A stretch of DNA of 40,957 nucleotides from Candidatus Angelobacter sp. Gp1-AA117. GTDB taxonomy: Bacteria > Acidobacteriota > Terriglobia > Terriglobales > Acidobacteriaceae. The notes under the pieces were generated by a model that was not told the origin of the DNA, ran no database searches, and was given only the letters and a program-made list of their open reading frames with translations. Made by a program: the position numbers and the translations under genes. The DNA is taken from contig QHVI01000052.1 of NCBI GenBank assembly GCA_003223515.1, positions 1 through 40,957 on the forward strand, in the 5' to 3' direction. Positions 15,391 through 24,679 of the stretch are shown piece by piece. Each line of letters starts with the position of its first letter. Positions within the stretch are counted from its first letter, which is position 1.

Positions 15391-17604
15391 TTACGGCTTC
15401 GCATAGGCCAGCGCTGCCAGATCACTTTCCGAGACCACCTGCACTTCGATTGATCCTTCCTGGGGCAGGGCGTCGAGAGGCAGGCGGTCACGCCACACGG
15501 AGAAGCGCACGCGCAGGAGAGATCCTTCAGAGACATTCAGGAGTGAGCGCGGCACTTTGCATTCGAAGATGTGCTCGCGCCGCAGGGCCACCACGATGCC
15601 TTCTCCAGCAGAATTTCCGGCGCCGTTGCCGTTATGACTGAAGCTCCAGTTGGCGATGGTGGCTCCTGAGAGCCATGCTTCGAGCCGGTGGGATTCATGG
15701 CTGTGCGCATCAGAATCGATGCTGACCACCACCCGCGTCTCTGAGGTAGACCATTCTGAAATGTTCTCCATGAAATCGATGCGACAGTAGAGATTTTCGG
15801 CATCGATGCCGGTATAGCCGGTATCGAGAAGAAAAGATTTGCCATGCATGGAGGAAGAGCGGCGGTCCGCAACATGGGTGGCAGCGCCCAGCCAGTCGAA
15901 GTATCCAGGATTGCCATCAAAGCGCGGCGAAATATAGGCAGTCTGGGGCGTGAAGATGGGTTTCGAGTAGCTGCCGGCGATGGGCTGGGCCAGCGCATCC
16001 GGCGGGGCCGCACCCAAGGCCTGATAGATATTGGAGAGATGCTTACGGTAGAGCTCGTCGAACTCCGGACCGTTCGCGGAATGATGCTCGGGGCCATACC
16101 ACCAGTTCCAGTCGCTGCCTTCGGCGATCAGCAGCTCTTCATAGGCGAGCTTCTTCTGGCCGGGCGCAGCGCCTTGCGCGTGAGCATCGAAGAAGTCCCG
16201 CGCAGCAGAAAGATGATCCCAGGAGAGATTGTCTTCAGGAGCGCCGATCCAGATATCGAAGTTGGCATTGATCCACGAGCCGGGAAAGATGGAAGGCAGC
16301 GGCGAAGGGGCCTGCTCGCGTTCGATGGCTTCAGAGATGGTGAGCGCCTGAAAATCTTTCTGGCCTTCGATTTCCGCGTACAGACGCCGCAGGAATTCGC
16401 GTCCGGAGAGCGGGTAACATTCCCAGGCATTTTCGCCGTCCAGGATGATGGGCACAACTGCGTCTCTGCCTTGCGCCAGCACCGGGGCGGCCGATTCCCG
16501 GATGCGGCGGATGAAATCTTCTGCCGCGTCCCGGGCGGGAACACCGGAATAGACGAAGCCGATCAGGTCCGAGAGATTGTGGTCGCGAAAAACCATGTGC
16601 ATGGAAGCGGCTGATTGTTCCCAATGGTAAATGCGGTAGAGACGGTCTGCGCTGGCCGGTTCGAGCTTTCCGCTGTGATCGCGCGCGAAGAGGTTGCCGG
16701 TGGAGCGGCCCAGCACGCCTTCATCAGTGGCCAGCCAGCGCAGCCCGGCCTGATGCGCGAGAGCAAGGACCTCATTGGAGACGCTGCCTTCCGAAGGCCA
16801 CATGCCCTGCGGCCGCACGCCGAAGACCTGCTCATGCAGCGCAATGGCCCGCGTGATCTGCTGCTGCGCGTCCTCAGGATGACGGAAGCGCTGCCGGGGC
16901 AGAGGCAGTCCAGCATGGGAGGCCGCACCTGCATCGGTATCACACAGCAGCGGGAGGATCGGGTGATAGAAAGGCGAGGTGGAGATTTCGATTGCGCCGC
17001 GCTGCGCCGCCGTGGCGTAAGCAGGCAGCACTTTCGCGAGCAACTCGCGCTGTTTGCCGATAATGAACTGCTGATCCTCAAGCGTGTAACCGCGGCCCTT
17101 GTCGATGAGAGCGCGTATGTCAGGATCATCGAGAAAAAATTCATCCATCCAGGCAATCTGCGAGAGCACCTGCAGGTCACGTATGTCACCGTCTTTGAAA
17201 AAGAAGGCGGCTTGGCGGATGTTGGAGGAGAAGCTCTGCAGGTTTTCCCACAACTCACGGTAACGCGGATAGCGCGAGATCATGTTCTGCAGGTTGGCCT
17301 GGAAGAGATACTGGATGGCAAATTGCCGTTCGTGAAGATCGAGCTCGGCGGCGGGCCGGGCGGCAATCTCCAGAAAAGGGTCATGCGCTTTGCCCTCAAC
17401 GTATTCCTGAATCTGGATCATCAGCGAAGGAACAAGGTTGAAGGTCTGGTGAACGCCGGGAAATTCATCCAGCAGCTTCACCATGCCGAAATAGTCTTTG
17501 AGTGCATGGAGCCGTACCCAGGGCAGCCTGTACTCTCCGGTGACCAGGTCCTTATAGTAAGGCTGGTGCATGTGCCACAGAAACAAGAGACGTATGACTG
17601 GCAT
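15391..17604 (-). CDS. Glycoside hydrolase family 57 (amylase/glucanotransferase type)
   Basis: This is a 737-residue cytoplasmic enzyme with the N-terminal GH57 barrel signature LLFLWHMHQPYYKD, an inner HPILPLLCDTDAG motif, the nucleophile region GMWPSEGSVSNE (Glu272) and the acid/base region PIILDGENAWECYP (Asp389). GH57 enzymes act on alpha-1,4-glucans (amylase, 4-alpha-glucanotransferase, branching enzyme); which one cannot be told here. A C-terminal beta-sandwich (about residues 600-737) is present. It is divergent from the LptF-LptG gene, with only 62 bases between the two starts, so they share a promoter region. No strong ribosome binding site is seen. Confidence 0.9.
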   Translation of the reverse strand: MPVIRLLFLWHMHQPYYKDLVTGEYRLPWVRLHALKDYFGMVKLLDEFPGVHQTFNLVPSLMIQIQEYVEGKAHDPFLEIAARPAAELDLHERQFAIQYLFQANLQNMISRYPRYRELWENLQSFSSNIRQAAFFFKDGDIRDLQVLSQIAWMDEFFLDDPDIRALIDKGRGYTLEDQQFIIGKQRELLAKVLPAYATAAQRGAIEISTSPFYHPILPLLCDTDAGAASHAGLPLPRQRFRHPEDAQQQITRAIALHEQVFGVRPQGMWPSEGSVSNEVLALAHQAGLRWLATDEGVLGRSTGNLFARDHSGKLEPASADRLYRIYHWEQSAASMHMVFRDHNLSDLIGFVYSGVPARDAAEDFIRRIRESAAPVLAQGRDAVVPIILDGENAWECYPLSGREFLRRLYAEIEGQKDFQALTISEAIEREQAPSPLPSIFPGSWINANFDIWIGAPEDNLSWDHLSAARDFFDAHAQGAAPGQKKLAYEELLIAEGSDWNWWYGPEHHSANGPEFDELYRKHLSNIYQALGAAPPDALAQPIAGSYSKPIFTPQTAYISPRFDGNPGYFDWLGAATHVADRRSSSMHGKSFLLDTGYTGIDAENLYCRIDFMENISEWSTSETRVVVSIDSDAHSHESHRLEAWLSGATIANWSFSHNGNGAGNSAGEGIVVALRREHIFECKVPRSLLNVSEGSLLRVRFSVWRDRLPLDALPQEGSIEVQVVSESDLAALAYAKP

Positions 17605-17666
17605 GATGGAATCTGTACCATGAATAACATAACAAATACATCTGTTAAACTTTTCTAAGATAAACC

Positions 17667-19976
17667 GTGCGCATCTTTACGCGCTACATACTGAAGGAAG
17701 TTCTTTCCCACGGCCTGATTGGGATTGCCGTGTTCACGTTCGTGATTTTCATGCGCGACGTGAGCCGGATACTCGAATTGGTGGTGCGCAACAGTGCGCC
17801 TGTGCCGAGCGTGGCGGAACTCTTCTTCCTCACGCTGCCCGCGGCGCTTACCGTGACCATTCCCATGGGCGTGCTGGTGGGCATCCTCATTGGCCTGAGC
17901 CGCCTGGCTGCCGACAGCGAAATCACCGCCATGCGCGCCGCCGGGATGGGCGTACGCCGCTTTGTGCGGATCATTGCGATCTTCGGCATCGTGGCCTGGG
18001 TGCTGGCGCTGTTCAACAACATCGTGCTGGCCCCGCGCTCAGCCGCTGCACTCGCCCACCTGCAGAATACTCTGGCCACCTCACAGGCTTCGTTTGAAGT
18101 GCAGCCGCGAGTCTTCTACGAGGATTTCAAGAATTACGTCCTCTACGTGCAGGACACCAGCACGGCCAGCGGCGCGGCAGTCTGGAAGAACGTTTTTCTT
18201 GCCGACATCAGCACCCCCGGAGCGACCAAGATTACGCTGGCGCAGCGAGCGGTGGTCACCAGCAGCGGCAAAGATGCGATCCATCTGCACATGGTGAATG
18301 GTGAAGTTCACGACTCCAACGTGCGCGCGCCGGAGCAGTACACCATCAGTACCTTCAATGAAACCGATACCATACTCAACCTGCCGCCTACTCCCAAGCC
18401 GGCGCAGGAACTGGTGCCGGTGCAGCAACTCGATACCGGGGAGCTGCTGCGGCAGACTTACAATCCCAACAAAGAATTTGCCCGCTGGTACTGGATCGAA
18501 TTCAACCGCCGCTTCGCCCTGCCTACAGCCTGCCTGGTGCTGGTGCTGATCGGCATTCCGCTGGGGCTTTCATCGAAGAAAGGCGGCAAAGGCGCGGGCT
18601 TCGTCCTGACCATCGTTCTGGTTTTCGTCTACTACTTCATCTCGGTTACGGGAGTATCGCTGGCCCGCAGCGGCAAGGTGCAGCCGGTGCTGGGGGTGTG
18701 GCTGGCCAACATCGCCTTTGCCTGTTTTGGCATGGCGCTGCTGTGGCGCGTGGACAAGATTCCCATAGAAACTGGACTGGGCCAGGCGCTGGCCAGCCAC
18801 ATCAAGAACTGGACTCATCGATGGTCGAAAGCCCGGGAAGAGGAGCGCTCGCAGGGCCAGCGGCGGCAGCGGTTTTTCAGCTTCCCGCTGATTCTTGACG
18901 ATTACGTGCTGCGCAACTTCCTGGGACACCTGGCGCTGATTCTGGCCAGCTTCATCGTGCTGGTGCTGATCTTCACCTTTTTCGAATTGCTCTCTGACAT
19001 CATCAGGAACCGCATCGCGCTGGTTACGGTGGGCGAATACCTGCTGAACCTGGTTCCCACCATGCTCTATGACGTCATCACGCCGTTAAGCGTGCTGCTG
19101 GCGGTGCTGGTCACCTTCGGGCTCATGCAGAAGTCGAATGAGATTACCGCTATGAAAGCCACCGGCGTGAGCATCTACCGGGCAGTGCTGCCGGTGATTG
19201 TGATTGCCGCATTTGTGGCGGTGGGGCTCTTCCTGCTGGAAGAATCGTATCTGCCTTATGCCAACAAGCGGGTGGAGACACTGCGCAACGAGATCAAGCG
19301 CAAGCCGGCGCAGACCTACCTGAGGCCGGATCGCAAATGGATCTTCGGGCAGAACAATACGATCTATTATTACGAGTTCTACGATCCGGATCGCGACCAG
19401 TTCGGCAGCATCTCGTCATTCGAATTCGATCCGCATACATTTGAAATCACCAGGCGCATCTATGCCAACCGCGCCCACTGGGAAGAAGGTTTGCAGAAGT
19501 GGGTGTTCTCGGGCGGATGGGAGCGCAGCTTTCGAGGCGATGCCATTCAGGGCTTTCGCACCTTCGATGTCTCCACTTTTGCCGAGCTGAACGAGCCGCC
19601 CACGTACTTCAAGAAAGAAGTGCGGCAATCATCGGAGATGAACTACGAGGAGTTGAAGAGATACATTTACGACCTGCAGCAGAGCGGCTTCGACGTGGTG
19701 AGGCTGCGGGTGCAGTTGCAGAAGAAGATCGCATTTCCATTGATCACACTGGTAATGTCGGTGCTGGCTGTTCCCTTTGCGTTGTCTGCCGGAAGACGCG
19801 GAGCGCTGACCGGAGTAGCAGTAGCACTGCTGATCGCTGTAGTTTACTGGGCCACCAGCGGACTATTTGAAGCCATGGGCAACGTGAGCCAGCTTCCGCC
19901 TGCCCTTGCCGCATGGGCGCCAGACGTGCTTTTCAGCCTTGCCGGAGGCTATCTGGTGCTGAAAACACCGTCATGA
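17667..19976 (+). CDS. Fused LptF-LptG lipopolysaccharide export permease
   Basis: The protein has 769 residues, about twice the normal length of LptF or LptG, because it contains two YjgP/YjgQ units in tandem. The first runs from MRIFTRYILKEVLSHGLIG to about residue 365; a basic linker (about 380-402) follows; the second starts at DDYVLRNFLGHLALILAS. Each unit carries the same cytoplasmic coupling motif, SEITAMRAAG (residues 84-93) and NEITAMKATG (491-500), between membrane helices, and a periplasmic beta-jellyroll domain. Together with LptB ATPase, such a chain would extract LPS from the inner membrane. It starts at GTG with a weak purine run upstream. No other lpt gene is in the window. 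Confidence 0.9.
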   Translation: MRIFTRYILKEVLSHGLIGIAVFTFVIFMRDVSRILELVVRNSAPVPSVAELFFLTLPAALTVTIPMGVLVGILIGLSRLAADSEITAMRAAGMGVRRFVRIIAIFGIVAWVLALFNNIVLAPRSAAALAHLQNTLATSQASFEVQPRVFYEDFKNYVLYVQDTSTASGAAVWKNVFLADISTPGATKITLAQRAVVTSSGKDAIHLHMVNGEVHDSNVRAPEQYTISTFNETDTILNLPPTPKPAQELVPVQQLDTGELLRQTYNPNKEFARWYWIEFNRRFALPTACLVLVLIGIPLGLSSKKGGKGAGFVLTIVLVFVYYFISVTGVSLARSGKVQPVLGVWLANIAFACFGMALLWRVDKIPIETGLGQALASHIKNWTHRWSKAREEERSQGQRRQRFFSFPLILDDYVLRNFLGHLALILASFIVLVLIFTFFELLSDIIRNRIALVTVGEYLLNLVPTMLYDVITPLSVLLAVLVTFGLMQKSNEITAMKATGVSIYRAVLPVIVIAAFVAVGLFLLEESYLPYANKRVETLRNEIKRKPAQTYLRPDRKWIFGQNNTIYYYEFYDPDRDQFGSISSFEFDPHTFEITRRIYANRAHWEEGLQKWVFSGGWERSFRGDAIQGFRTFDVSTFAELNEPPTYFKKEVRQSSEMNYEELKRYIYDLQQSGFDVVRLRVQLQKKIAFPLITLVMSVLAVPFALSAGRRGALTGVAVALLIAVVYWATSGLFEAMGNVSQLPPALAAWAPDVLFSLAGGYLVLKTPS

Positions 19977-20333
19977 CGGGGTTCCTTCTGAATGAATTAA
20001 AGTGCGGCCAGGTAGCCCCGGCTAAGAACCGGGAGGGCGGGCAATAACTGCTTGTTCCCTGCGGCAAGTCCCATTTTCAGACGCAGCTTCGCATTTCTAA
20101 TGGAGTGATTTATTACACGACGAAATGTCTTTTTTAGCTTGACACGATGTAGTGTCCAAGCTATCGTTGTTACCAGCGGCAAAGCTCTCCAAGGGAAGAA
20201 AAACCTAAGGGGAAGGTTAGCGGCGGGTTGCCCTCATCAGATACCCGCCGCTTACTTATTTTTGGGCACTTGCAACCTGCAACGCACGCTGGAAGCTTTT
20301 GGTTTCGAGGTAGCACCGAAATTTGAGGCTTTG
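19977..20333. other. Gap with a strong hairpin between convergent units
   Basis: No gene is seen. A GCTTGACAC/GTGTCCAAGC imperfect inverted repeat lies at about 20137-20161. A perfect 10-bp stem, AGCGGCGGGT (20219-20228) with ACCCGCCGCT (20243-20252), is followed by TACTTATTTTT and could terminate plus-strand transcription from the LptF-LptG gene. Confidence 0.55.
20219..20263 (+). terminator. Probable terminator downstream of the LptF-LptG gene
   Basis: A 10-bp GC-rich perfect stem with a 14-base loop and a T-rich but interrupted tail. It lies about 240 bases after the stop codon, so assignment to that transcript is tentative. Confidence 0.5.
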
Positions 20334-20744
20334 CTATTTCGACCAGTCTCCCCACAAAAGTCCTTTGACTCTGGAGAATTCAGACACGTTGGCGGTAATC
20401 AACGTCAGCTTGTGACGCATTGCCTGTCCGGCAAGCAGAAGGTCGTAGGCGCCAATGGGTTTGCCAACTCGTTCAAGGTCCGCTCGAATCTCTCCCGCTA
20501 TTCTTGCATCGGTGTCCTCAAAAGCAATCAGCTGAATCGGACCAGCGAAGAAGGCTTCGCAGCGCCGGGTGTTGTCAGCAGGCCGGGCGCTTTTGAAAAC
20601 TCCGTACCAAAGCTCAAAAGCGACAATCGACGAGGTGTAGAACCGGCCGCCGCGATGCGAGGCGCGCGTGAAGCGCGTCTGCACCGGATTGGCCGTGGGA
20701 GCCATGAGGGCGATACAGGCATTGGTGTCGAGCAGATAGTTCAT
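20334..20744 (-). CDS. vapC: VapC-type PIN-domain ribonuclease toxin
   Basis: This 136-residue toxin cuts RNA (in known members often tRNA or rRNA) with a Mg-dependent PIN fold. Acidic site residues are visible: Asp6 in YLLDTNACIAL, Glu44 in VAFELWYGV and Asp101 in IGAYDLLLAGQA, and the C-terminal TANVSEFSRVKGL corresponds to the usual T-N-N-x-x-E-F motif. Its ATG overlaps the antitoxin stop by one base (TAATG), so the pair is translationally coupled. Confidence 0.93.
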   Translation of the reverse strand: MNYLLDTNACIALMAPTANPVQTRFTRASHRGGRFYTSSIVAFELWYGVFKSARPADNTRRCEAFFAGPIQLIAFEDTDARIAGEIRADLERVGKPIGAYDLLLAGQAMRHKLTLITANVSEFSRVKGLLWGDWSK

Positions 20745-20980
20745 TAGAAGATCTTGCGCTTCGGTGTCTTCGGTTGCTTCCGCTCCTTCATGAAATCCGG
20801 GTCGGCAGGAATCTTCTTCAACTCAGCCAGCCATGCTTCGGGATCATCCGTGAGCGGCTCCAGCACCACGCTCTTGCCCACACGCCGGATGCGGACTCTG
20901 TCTCCTTTGAAGCGAAAATCACGCGGCAGGCGCACAGCCTGGCTGCTGCCATTCTGAAAGAGCTTGGCGAACTGGCTCAT
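20744..20980 (-). CDS. vapB: VapB-type AbrB-fold antitoxin
   Basis: This is a 78-residue antitoxin. Residues 1-45 form the swapped-hairpin AbrB DNA-binding domain ([20 protein letters not shown], then [15 protein letters not shown]). The C-terminal arm (residues 46-78, ending [14 protein letters not shown]) would wrap the toxin. GGAGG lies just upstream of the ATG and the operator palindrome lies directly before it. Confidence 0.93.
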   Translation of the reverse strand: MSQFAKLFQNGSSQAVRLPRDFRFKGDRVRIRRVGKSVVLEPLTDDPEAWLAELKKIPADPDFMKERKQPKTPKRKIF

Positions 20981-20994
20981 GGGCCACCTCCGGC

Positions 20995-21025
20995 ATTTAG
21001 TATATATTTAAAGTATATACTAAAT
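20995..21025 (-). promoter_or_regulatory. vapBC operator and promoter
   Basis: A perfect 12-bp inverted repeat, ATTTAGTATATA (20995-21006) and TATATACTAAAT (21014-21025), with a 7-base spacer lies 14 bases before vapB. On the minus strand, TTGATT and TATACT 18 bases apart form a plausible promoter that overlaps the palindrome, as expected for autorepression by VapBC. Confidence 0.82.
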
Positions 21026-21249
21026 CAAGCTTAGCCTCGATATCTTTGGTTAGAAGCTATCTCATATATGCGCTTTAGCGCATTTATGGGTGGAAGAGCG
21101 GGCCTTCAGACCCGCGTTACAGCGAAAAAAATGAATGGGCTTCAGCCCTGGCGGATTTCGGCGCATTTATGAAATGGGTTGTAGTATTTCCTGAATTGCT
21201 TCGAGGTTTTAGTTTGCGAGGCCTATCCGTAGCGGAGACAAGGATAGGC

Positions 21250-21745
21250 CTGAATGACATCCTCGATTTTTCGAAAATCGAAGCCGGCAATTTTGAGCTG
21301 AGTTCCGAGCAATTCGATGTTGGCGGCACCGGTTTAGGGCTCGCCATCGTTTCACAACTCGTCCGAATGATGGGTGGAGAGGTCACCGTGAAGAGCGAGC
21401 CAGGAGTCGGCTCCACATTTTCTGTTCGGGTGGTGCTCGGGATTCCGCCGCTCCGAGCCCAAACGCTTCCTGCTCAGGTTGCAACGAAAACAAGAGTCGA
21501 AGATATTCCGCCTTTGAGAATACTGCTGGCGGAAGACAATCCGATCAACCAGAAGTTTGCCGCCAGAATCCTTCAAAAACACGGTCATGATGTGGTGATC
21601 GTTGAGAATGGAAGGGAGGCAGTAAATCGTATTAAACAAGATGACACCTTCGATGTTGTGCTCATGGACGTGCAGATGCCGGAAGTGGATGGCGTGGAAG
21701 CGACGGAGGCCATTCGCGGTCTTGACCAACCCCACGTTCGCCACA
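21250..21745 (+). pseudogene. Remnant of a hybrid histidine kinase/response regulator
   Basis: Three pieces of a hybrid kinase are joined in one frame: the end of the HisKA helix ([20 protein letters not shown]), then directly the G2 box end of the ATPase ([20 protein letters not shown]), then a receiver domain ([36 protein letters not shown]). Most of the ATPase domain (N box, G1 box) is missing between FD and GGTGLGL, the sensor is absent, and the receiver lacks its last strands; the frame then runs into a CTCTGCGTCCTTTGTG dispersed repeat before stopping at 21837. The residual frame from 21169 could still be translated, but it cannot be an active kinase. Confidence 0.85.
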
Positions 21746-21761
21746 TCAATCTCAAACAGCT

Positions 21762-21838
21762 TTCCTCTGCGTCCTTTGTGAAACCTTTGTGCCCTTTGTG
21801 GTTAGCTTTTGGTTGTGGCTTCGCTACGCTGCGGTGAA
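21762..21838. repeat. Dispersed repeat after the kinase remnant
   Basis: Two neighbouring units (CTCTGCGTCCTTTGTG, then CTTTGTGCCCTTTGTGGTTA) of the CTCTGCGTCCTTTGCGG family fill the end of the residual frame. Confidence 0.7.
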
Positions 21839-21956
21839 AAAGCTAAAATATCCATGTGTAGTGACATAACTCCCCAAACCGTTTCAAACTTTTTTAGCAA
21901 AAATTTCGCGATGACGGATACAAACGGTGGCCATTTCTGGTGTAAAGTAAGTCACC

Positions 21957-22916
21957 ATGTCCAGCCGATTTTTCCTGGATCCCTGGCCTCCGGACTATGA
22001 TTCAGCGTTACAGATTGATGATGCAGAGGCCCAGTCGCCAGCCGAAGTAGATATCAAGGTTGAAGCTCCTGAATGGAAAGCCATCCGGTGTGACGGCTCC
22101 GGTTCACGTCTGCTCATGTGTTTCGTGGATGGCGTGCGCCGTGTCGAGGCCCGCATCATCTCCCAGGATGCCGACCAGGTCATCTATGGACTCTTTGGCA
22201 GCACCGGCGTGGGCACGGTGTTGTGTCGTGACGGCCTCGCCGAGATGGATTTGCTCGATGTGCGCCGCTACCTGATCATCTGCCATCAGAAAGAAAAGAG
22301 TGAAAGCCTGCGGGTGGGGCGGACCAGCCTTGAGTTTGAAGGCATTGCTACCGCCGTGAACGCCCCCACTGAGCCTTTGAAGTCACTGCATGAACTGATG
22401 CGCAGGGCTGAGGCCGAACTGGGCCAGAGCCTGCTTTCCGATGATAGCTGCGTGTTTGTGGATGGACCTCTCACCTATTACTCCGTGGCCAAACAGGCCC
22501 TGGTGGGAATCATTAAGCGAATCCATCTTCTATATGTACCGCGTGAATGCCTGCCCTTGCTGGCAGAATTGCGTCCCGGCGAGCGCACTCCGTTGTTTCT
22601 GATTCGCGACAACAAGTTGAACCGTTATTCCTGCTATCTGCGTCTGGCCCAGCCGCACCGGACGGAGCACCCTCTCGCCGGAATTGTCCGTCTTGAGCTT
22701 CGCGCAGCCGTAGACCTGGCCAAGATCATCAGCCTGGTGAACTACGCCGCTTACGAGTTGCCCCGGTTTGCCTCCTCACCCATCCGCGACGCCAGGGCCC
22801 CACAGAACCTCGTTCCCATTGGCGCGCTTGAGGACGAACTCAAGCGAAGGATGGGTGATCCTCTCTTGATTCGCCGCGCCATAGAACAAAGAATTGCAGA
22901 AGGAGTTTCCGTTTGA
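21957..22916 (+). CDS. nurA: NurA-domain nuclease, HerA partner
   Basis: The 319-residue protein has NurA features: a first acidic motif in CFVDGVRRVEARI (Asp58), a second in CVFVDGPLTYY (Asp169), then GIIKRIH, a CYLRLAQPH segment, and the late RAPQNLVPIGALEDELKRR. In archaea NurA is a 5'-3' nuclease that works as a complex with the HerA translocase to resect DNA ends; bacterial pairs act in repair or phage defence. Its stop overlaps the HerA-like start by four bases. Overall similarity to archaeal NurA is modest, so the name depends partly on its HerA neighbour. Confidence 0.78.
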   Translation: MSSRFFLDPWPPDYDSALQIDDAEAQSPAEVDIKVEAPEWKAIRCDGSGSRLLMCFVDGVRRVEARIISQDADQVIYGLFGSTGVGTVLCRDGLAEMDLLDVRRYLIICHQKEKSESLRVGRTSLEFEGIATAVNAPTEPLKSLHELMRRAEAELGQSLLSDDSCVFVDGPLTYYSVAKQALVGIIKRIHLLYVPRECLPLLAELRPGERTPLFLIRDNKLNRYSCYLRLAQPHRTEHPLAGIVRLELRAAVDLAKIISLVNYAAYELPRFASSPIRDARAPQNLVPIGALEDELKRRMGDPLLIRRAIEQRIAEGVSV

Positions 22917-24529
22917 GCAAAGTAATCGGCAGAGTTTTAGGCATGGCCGACTCCCAGCCCCTGGATTTCTGGGTAGCTGTGCCTGTGGATGAGTTTGTGC
23001 AGTTGGATGACGTGGTGGTTGTTCACCGCCGTCTGAATGATGAATCCGACGTCGCCACCTACGGCATCATAGACATGCTGGTTGCGCGCCACGAAGGCGC
23101 CCGGCTGGAGACCGATGTCTTCCTCTCGGAAAAGGGTGTTCTTCCTCTGGGGCTAACCATTAAAGCGCACGTCACTGTCACCCGCGTCGAGCCGGAAATC
23201 TTCGTTCCTCCGCTCCCCGGAGACCCCGTATATCAGGCCACCGGTGCTGACCGTGAGCAGGCCCTCTTCTTTGACTCCATGAAGAAGCGCTTCCTGCTGG
23301 GACTCTCCCGCGACAAGCAGATCGTGTACGGTAATTTCGAGTTCCTCGATGGCAGCCGTGGCGCTCACGTAAACATCTCCGGAATATCGGGCGTGGCCAC
23401 CAAAACTACTTATGCCACTTTTCTCCTCTATGGTGTTTTCCAGTCGAAGGACCTTCTCGGGGCCGAAAAGGCCAACACTCATGCCCTGATTTTCAACGTC
23501 AAAGGCGAAGACCTGCTGTTTCTCGACTCCCCCAATAACTCCATCAAGCCTGAAGCCCGCGAGCAGTATGAGCGCCTGGGACTGCCCATCGCTCCCTTTG
23601 CCAGCGTGGGGCTGTTTGCGCCGGTGCGCCGCGATGAAGAAAAGCTGATCCCGGAAACCGGCTCCCGTTCCAAGGGCGTTACAGCTTATTGCTGGACCGT
23701 GGAAGAATTCTGCGAACAGCGCCTCCTGCGCTTCCTCTTTACTGAGGCCGACCAGGAAACCAGCCGCCTCTCTGCGCTGGTCAACCGCGTAGAGTCTCGC
23801 CTGACCAGCGATGAAGAAGCAATGAAGTGTGAAGACTTTGACCAACTGTATGCGCTGACCGAGGCCAAGCTGGACACTTGGGCGGGAAACGAGGCTTCCG
23901 GAACGCAGACCAGTTTCCTGCGCCGCCTGGAGGCTGCCGGAAGGCGTGTAGGACATTTGGTTCGCGGCAGGGTTGAAGACCCTGAGCGCCATCGCATCGG
24001 CTGGAAGCAGAAGCAGCTCACCGTGATTGACATTCACAACCTGCATGACACCGCCAAGCGTTTCGTCATAGGGGTCATGCTGCGGCGCATGATGGAAGAG
24101 AAAGAAGCTTCAGGATCGGCAAAGCCGCTGGTGTTTGTGGTGCTTGACGAATTGAACAAGTATGCGCCCCGCGAAGGCTGGAGTCCTATTAAGGACGTGA
24201 TTCTCGATATCGCCGAGCGTGGCCGCAGCCTGGGCGTGGTACTGATCGGGGCCGAGCAGACCGCCAGCCAGATTGAAAGCCGCGTTGTGGCCAATTCGTC
24301 GTTCCGCGTGGTAGGCCGTCTTGATACTGCCGAGTCGCAGCATGCCGAGTATGGCTTCCTGCCCGGCCCGAGCCGCGCACGCGCCGGAATTCTGAAACCT
24401 GGAACAGTGATCGTCTCTCAGCCGGAAATTCCCATACCTCTGCTGGTGCAATTTCCATTTCCGGCGTGGGCAACGCGGCCCTCTGAGGCGCTCCAGGCCG
24501 CCGCCGCCGATCCCTTCGCAAAATTCTGA
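22913..24529 (+). CDS. herA: HerA-like hexameric DNA translocase ATPase
   Basis: This is a 538-residue ATPase. An N-terminal beta-barrel (HAS-barrel-like, residues 1-95) precedes a RecA/FtsK-type core. The P-loop region GISGVATKTTYA (157-168) departs from the classic GxxxxGK[ST] because Thr163 takes the place of the glycine before the lysine. Walker B is LVFVVLDELNKYAP (about 404-417), followed by DIAERGRSLGVVLIGAEQ with sensor/arginine-finger positions. The TTG start overlaps the nurA stop and has GAAGGAG about seven bases upstream. HerA pumps DNA through a hexameric ring into NurA. Confidence 0.85.
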   Translation: MSKVIGRVLGMADSQPLDFWVAVPVDEFVQLDDVVVVHRRLNDESDVATYGIIDMLVARHEGARLETDVFLSEKGVLPLGLTIKAHVTVTRVEPEIFVPPLPGDPVYQATGADREQALFFDSMKKRFLLGLSRDKQIVYGNFEFLDGSRGAHVNISGISGVATKTTYATFLLYGVFQSKDLLGAEKANTHALIFNVKGEDLLFLDSPNNSIKPEAREQYERLGLPIAPFASVGLFAPVRRDEEKLIPETGSRSKGVTAYCWTVEEFCEQRLLRFLFTEADQETSRLSALVNRVESRLTSDEEAMKCEDFDQLYALTEAKLDTWAGNEASGTQTSFLRRLEAAGRRVGHLVRGRVEDPERHRIGWKQKQLTVIDIHNLHDTAKRFVIGVMLRRMMEEKEASGSAKPLVFVVLDELNKYAPREGWSPIKDVILDIAERGRSLGVVLIGAEQTASQIESRVVANSSFRVVGRLDTAESQHAEYGFLPGPSRARAGILKPGTVIVSQPEIPIPLLVQFPFPAWATRPSEALQAAAADPFAKF

Positions 24530-24679
24530 GGCGCTAAATGAAACATTGTTCCTTAGCGTCCTCTGCGTCCTCTGCGCCCTCTGCGGTAAATCCGAAAGTG
24601 CATCCGCTCGCGTTGCACTTTCGGTAAACGAGGACGTCAAGGGACTGAGTGCTAAATGCTGACTGCTGAGTGCTAAAAA
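24530..24679. repeat. Repeat block between herA and sbcD
   Basis: Contains CTCTGCGCCCTCTGCGGTAA-type units (24550-24590), a perfect 11-bp hairpin, CCGAAAGTGCA with TGCACTTTCGG (24591-24626), and a GACTGAGTGCTAAATGCTGA repeat (24643-24676) that ends six bases before the sbcD start. Confidence 0.75.

Noticed and set aside
20139-20747. Plus-strand frame of 202 codons opposite vapC
   Set aside because: It is antisense to an intact PIN-domain gene with all acidic residues.
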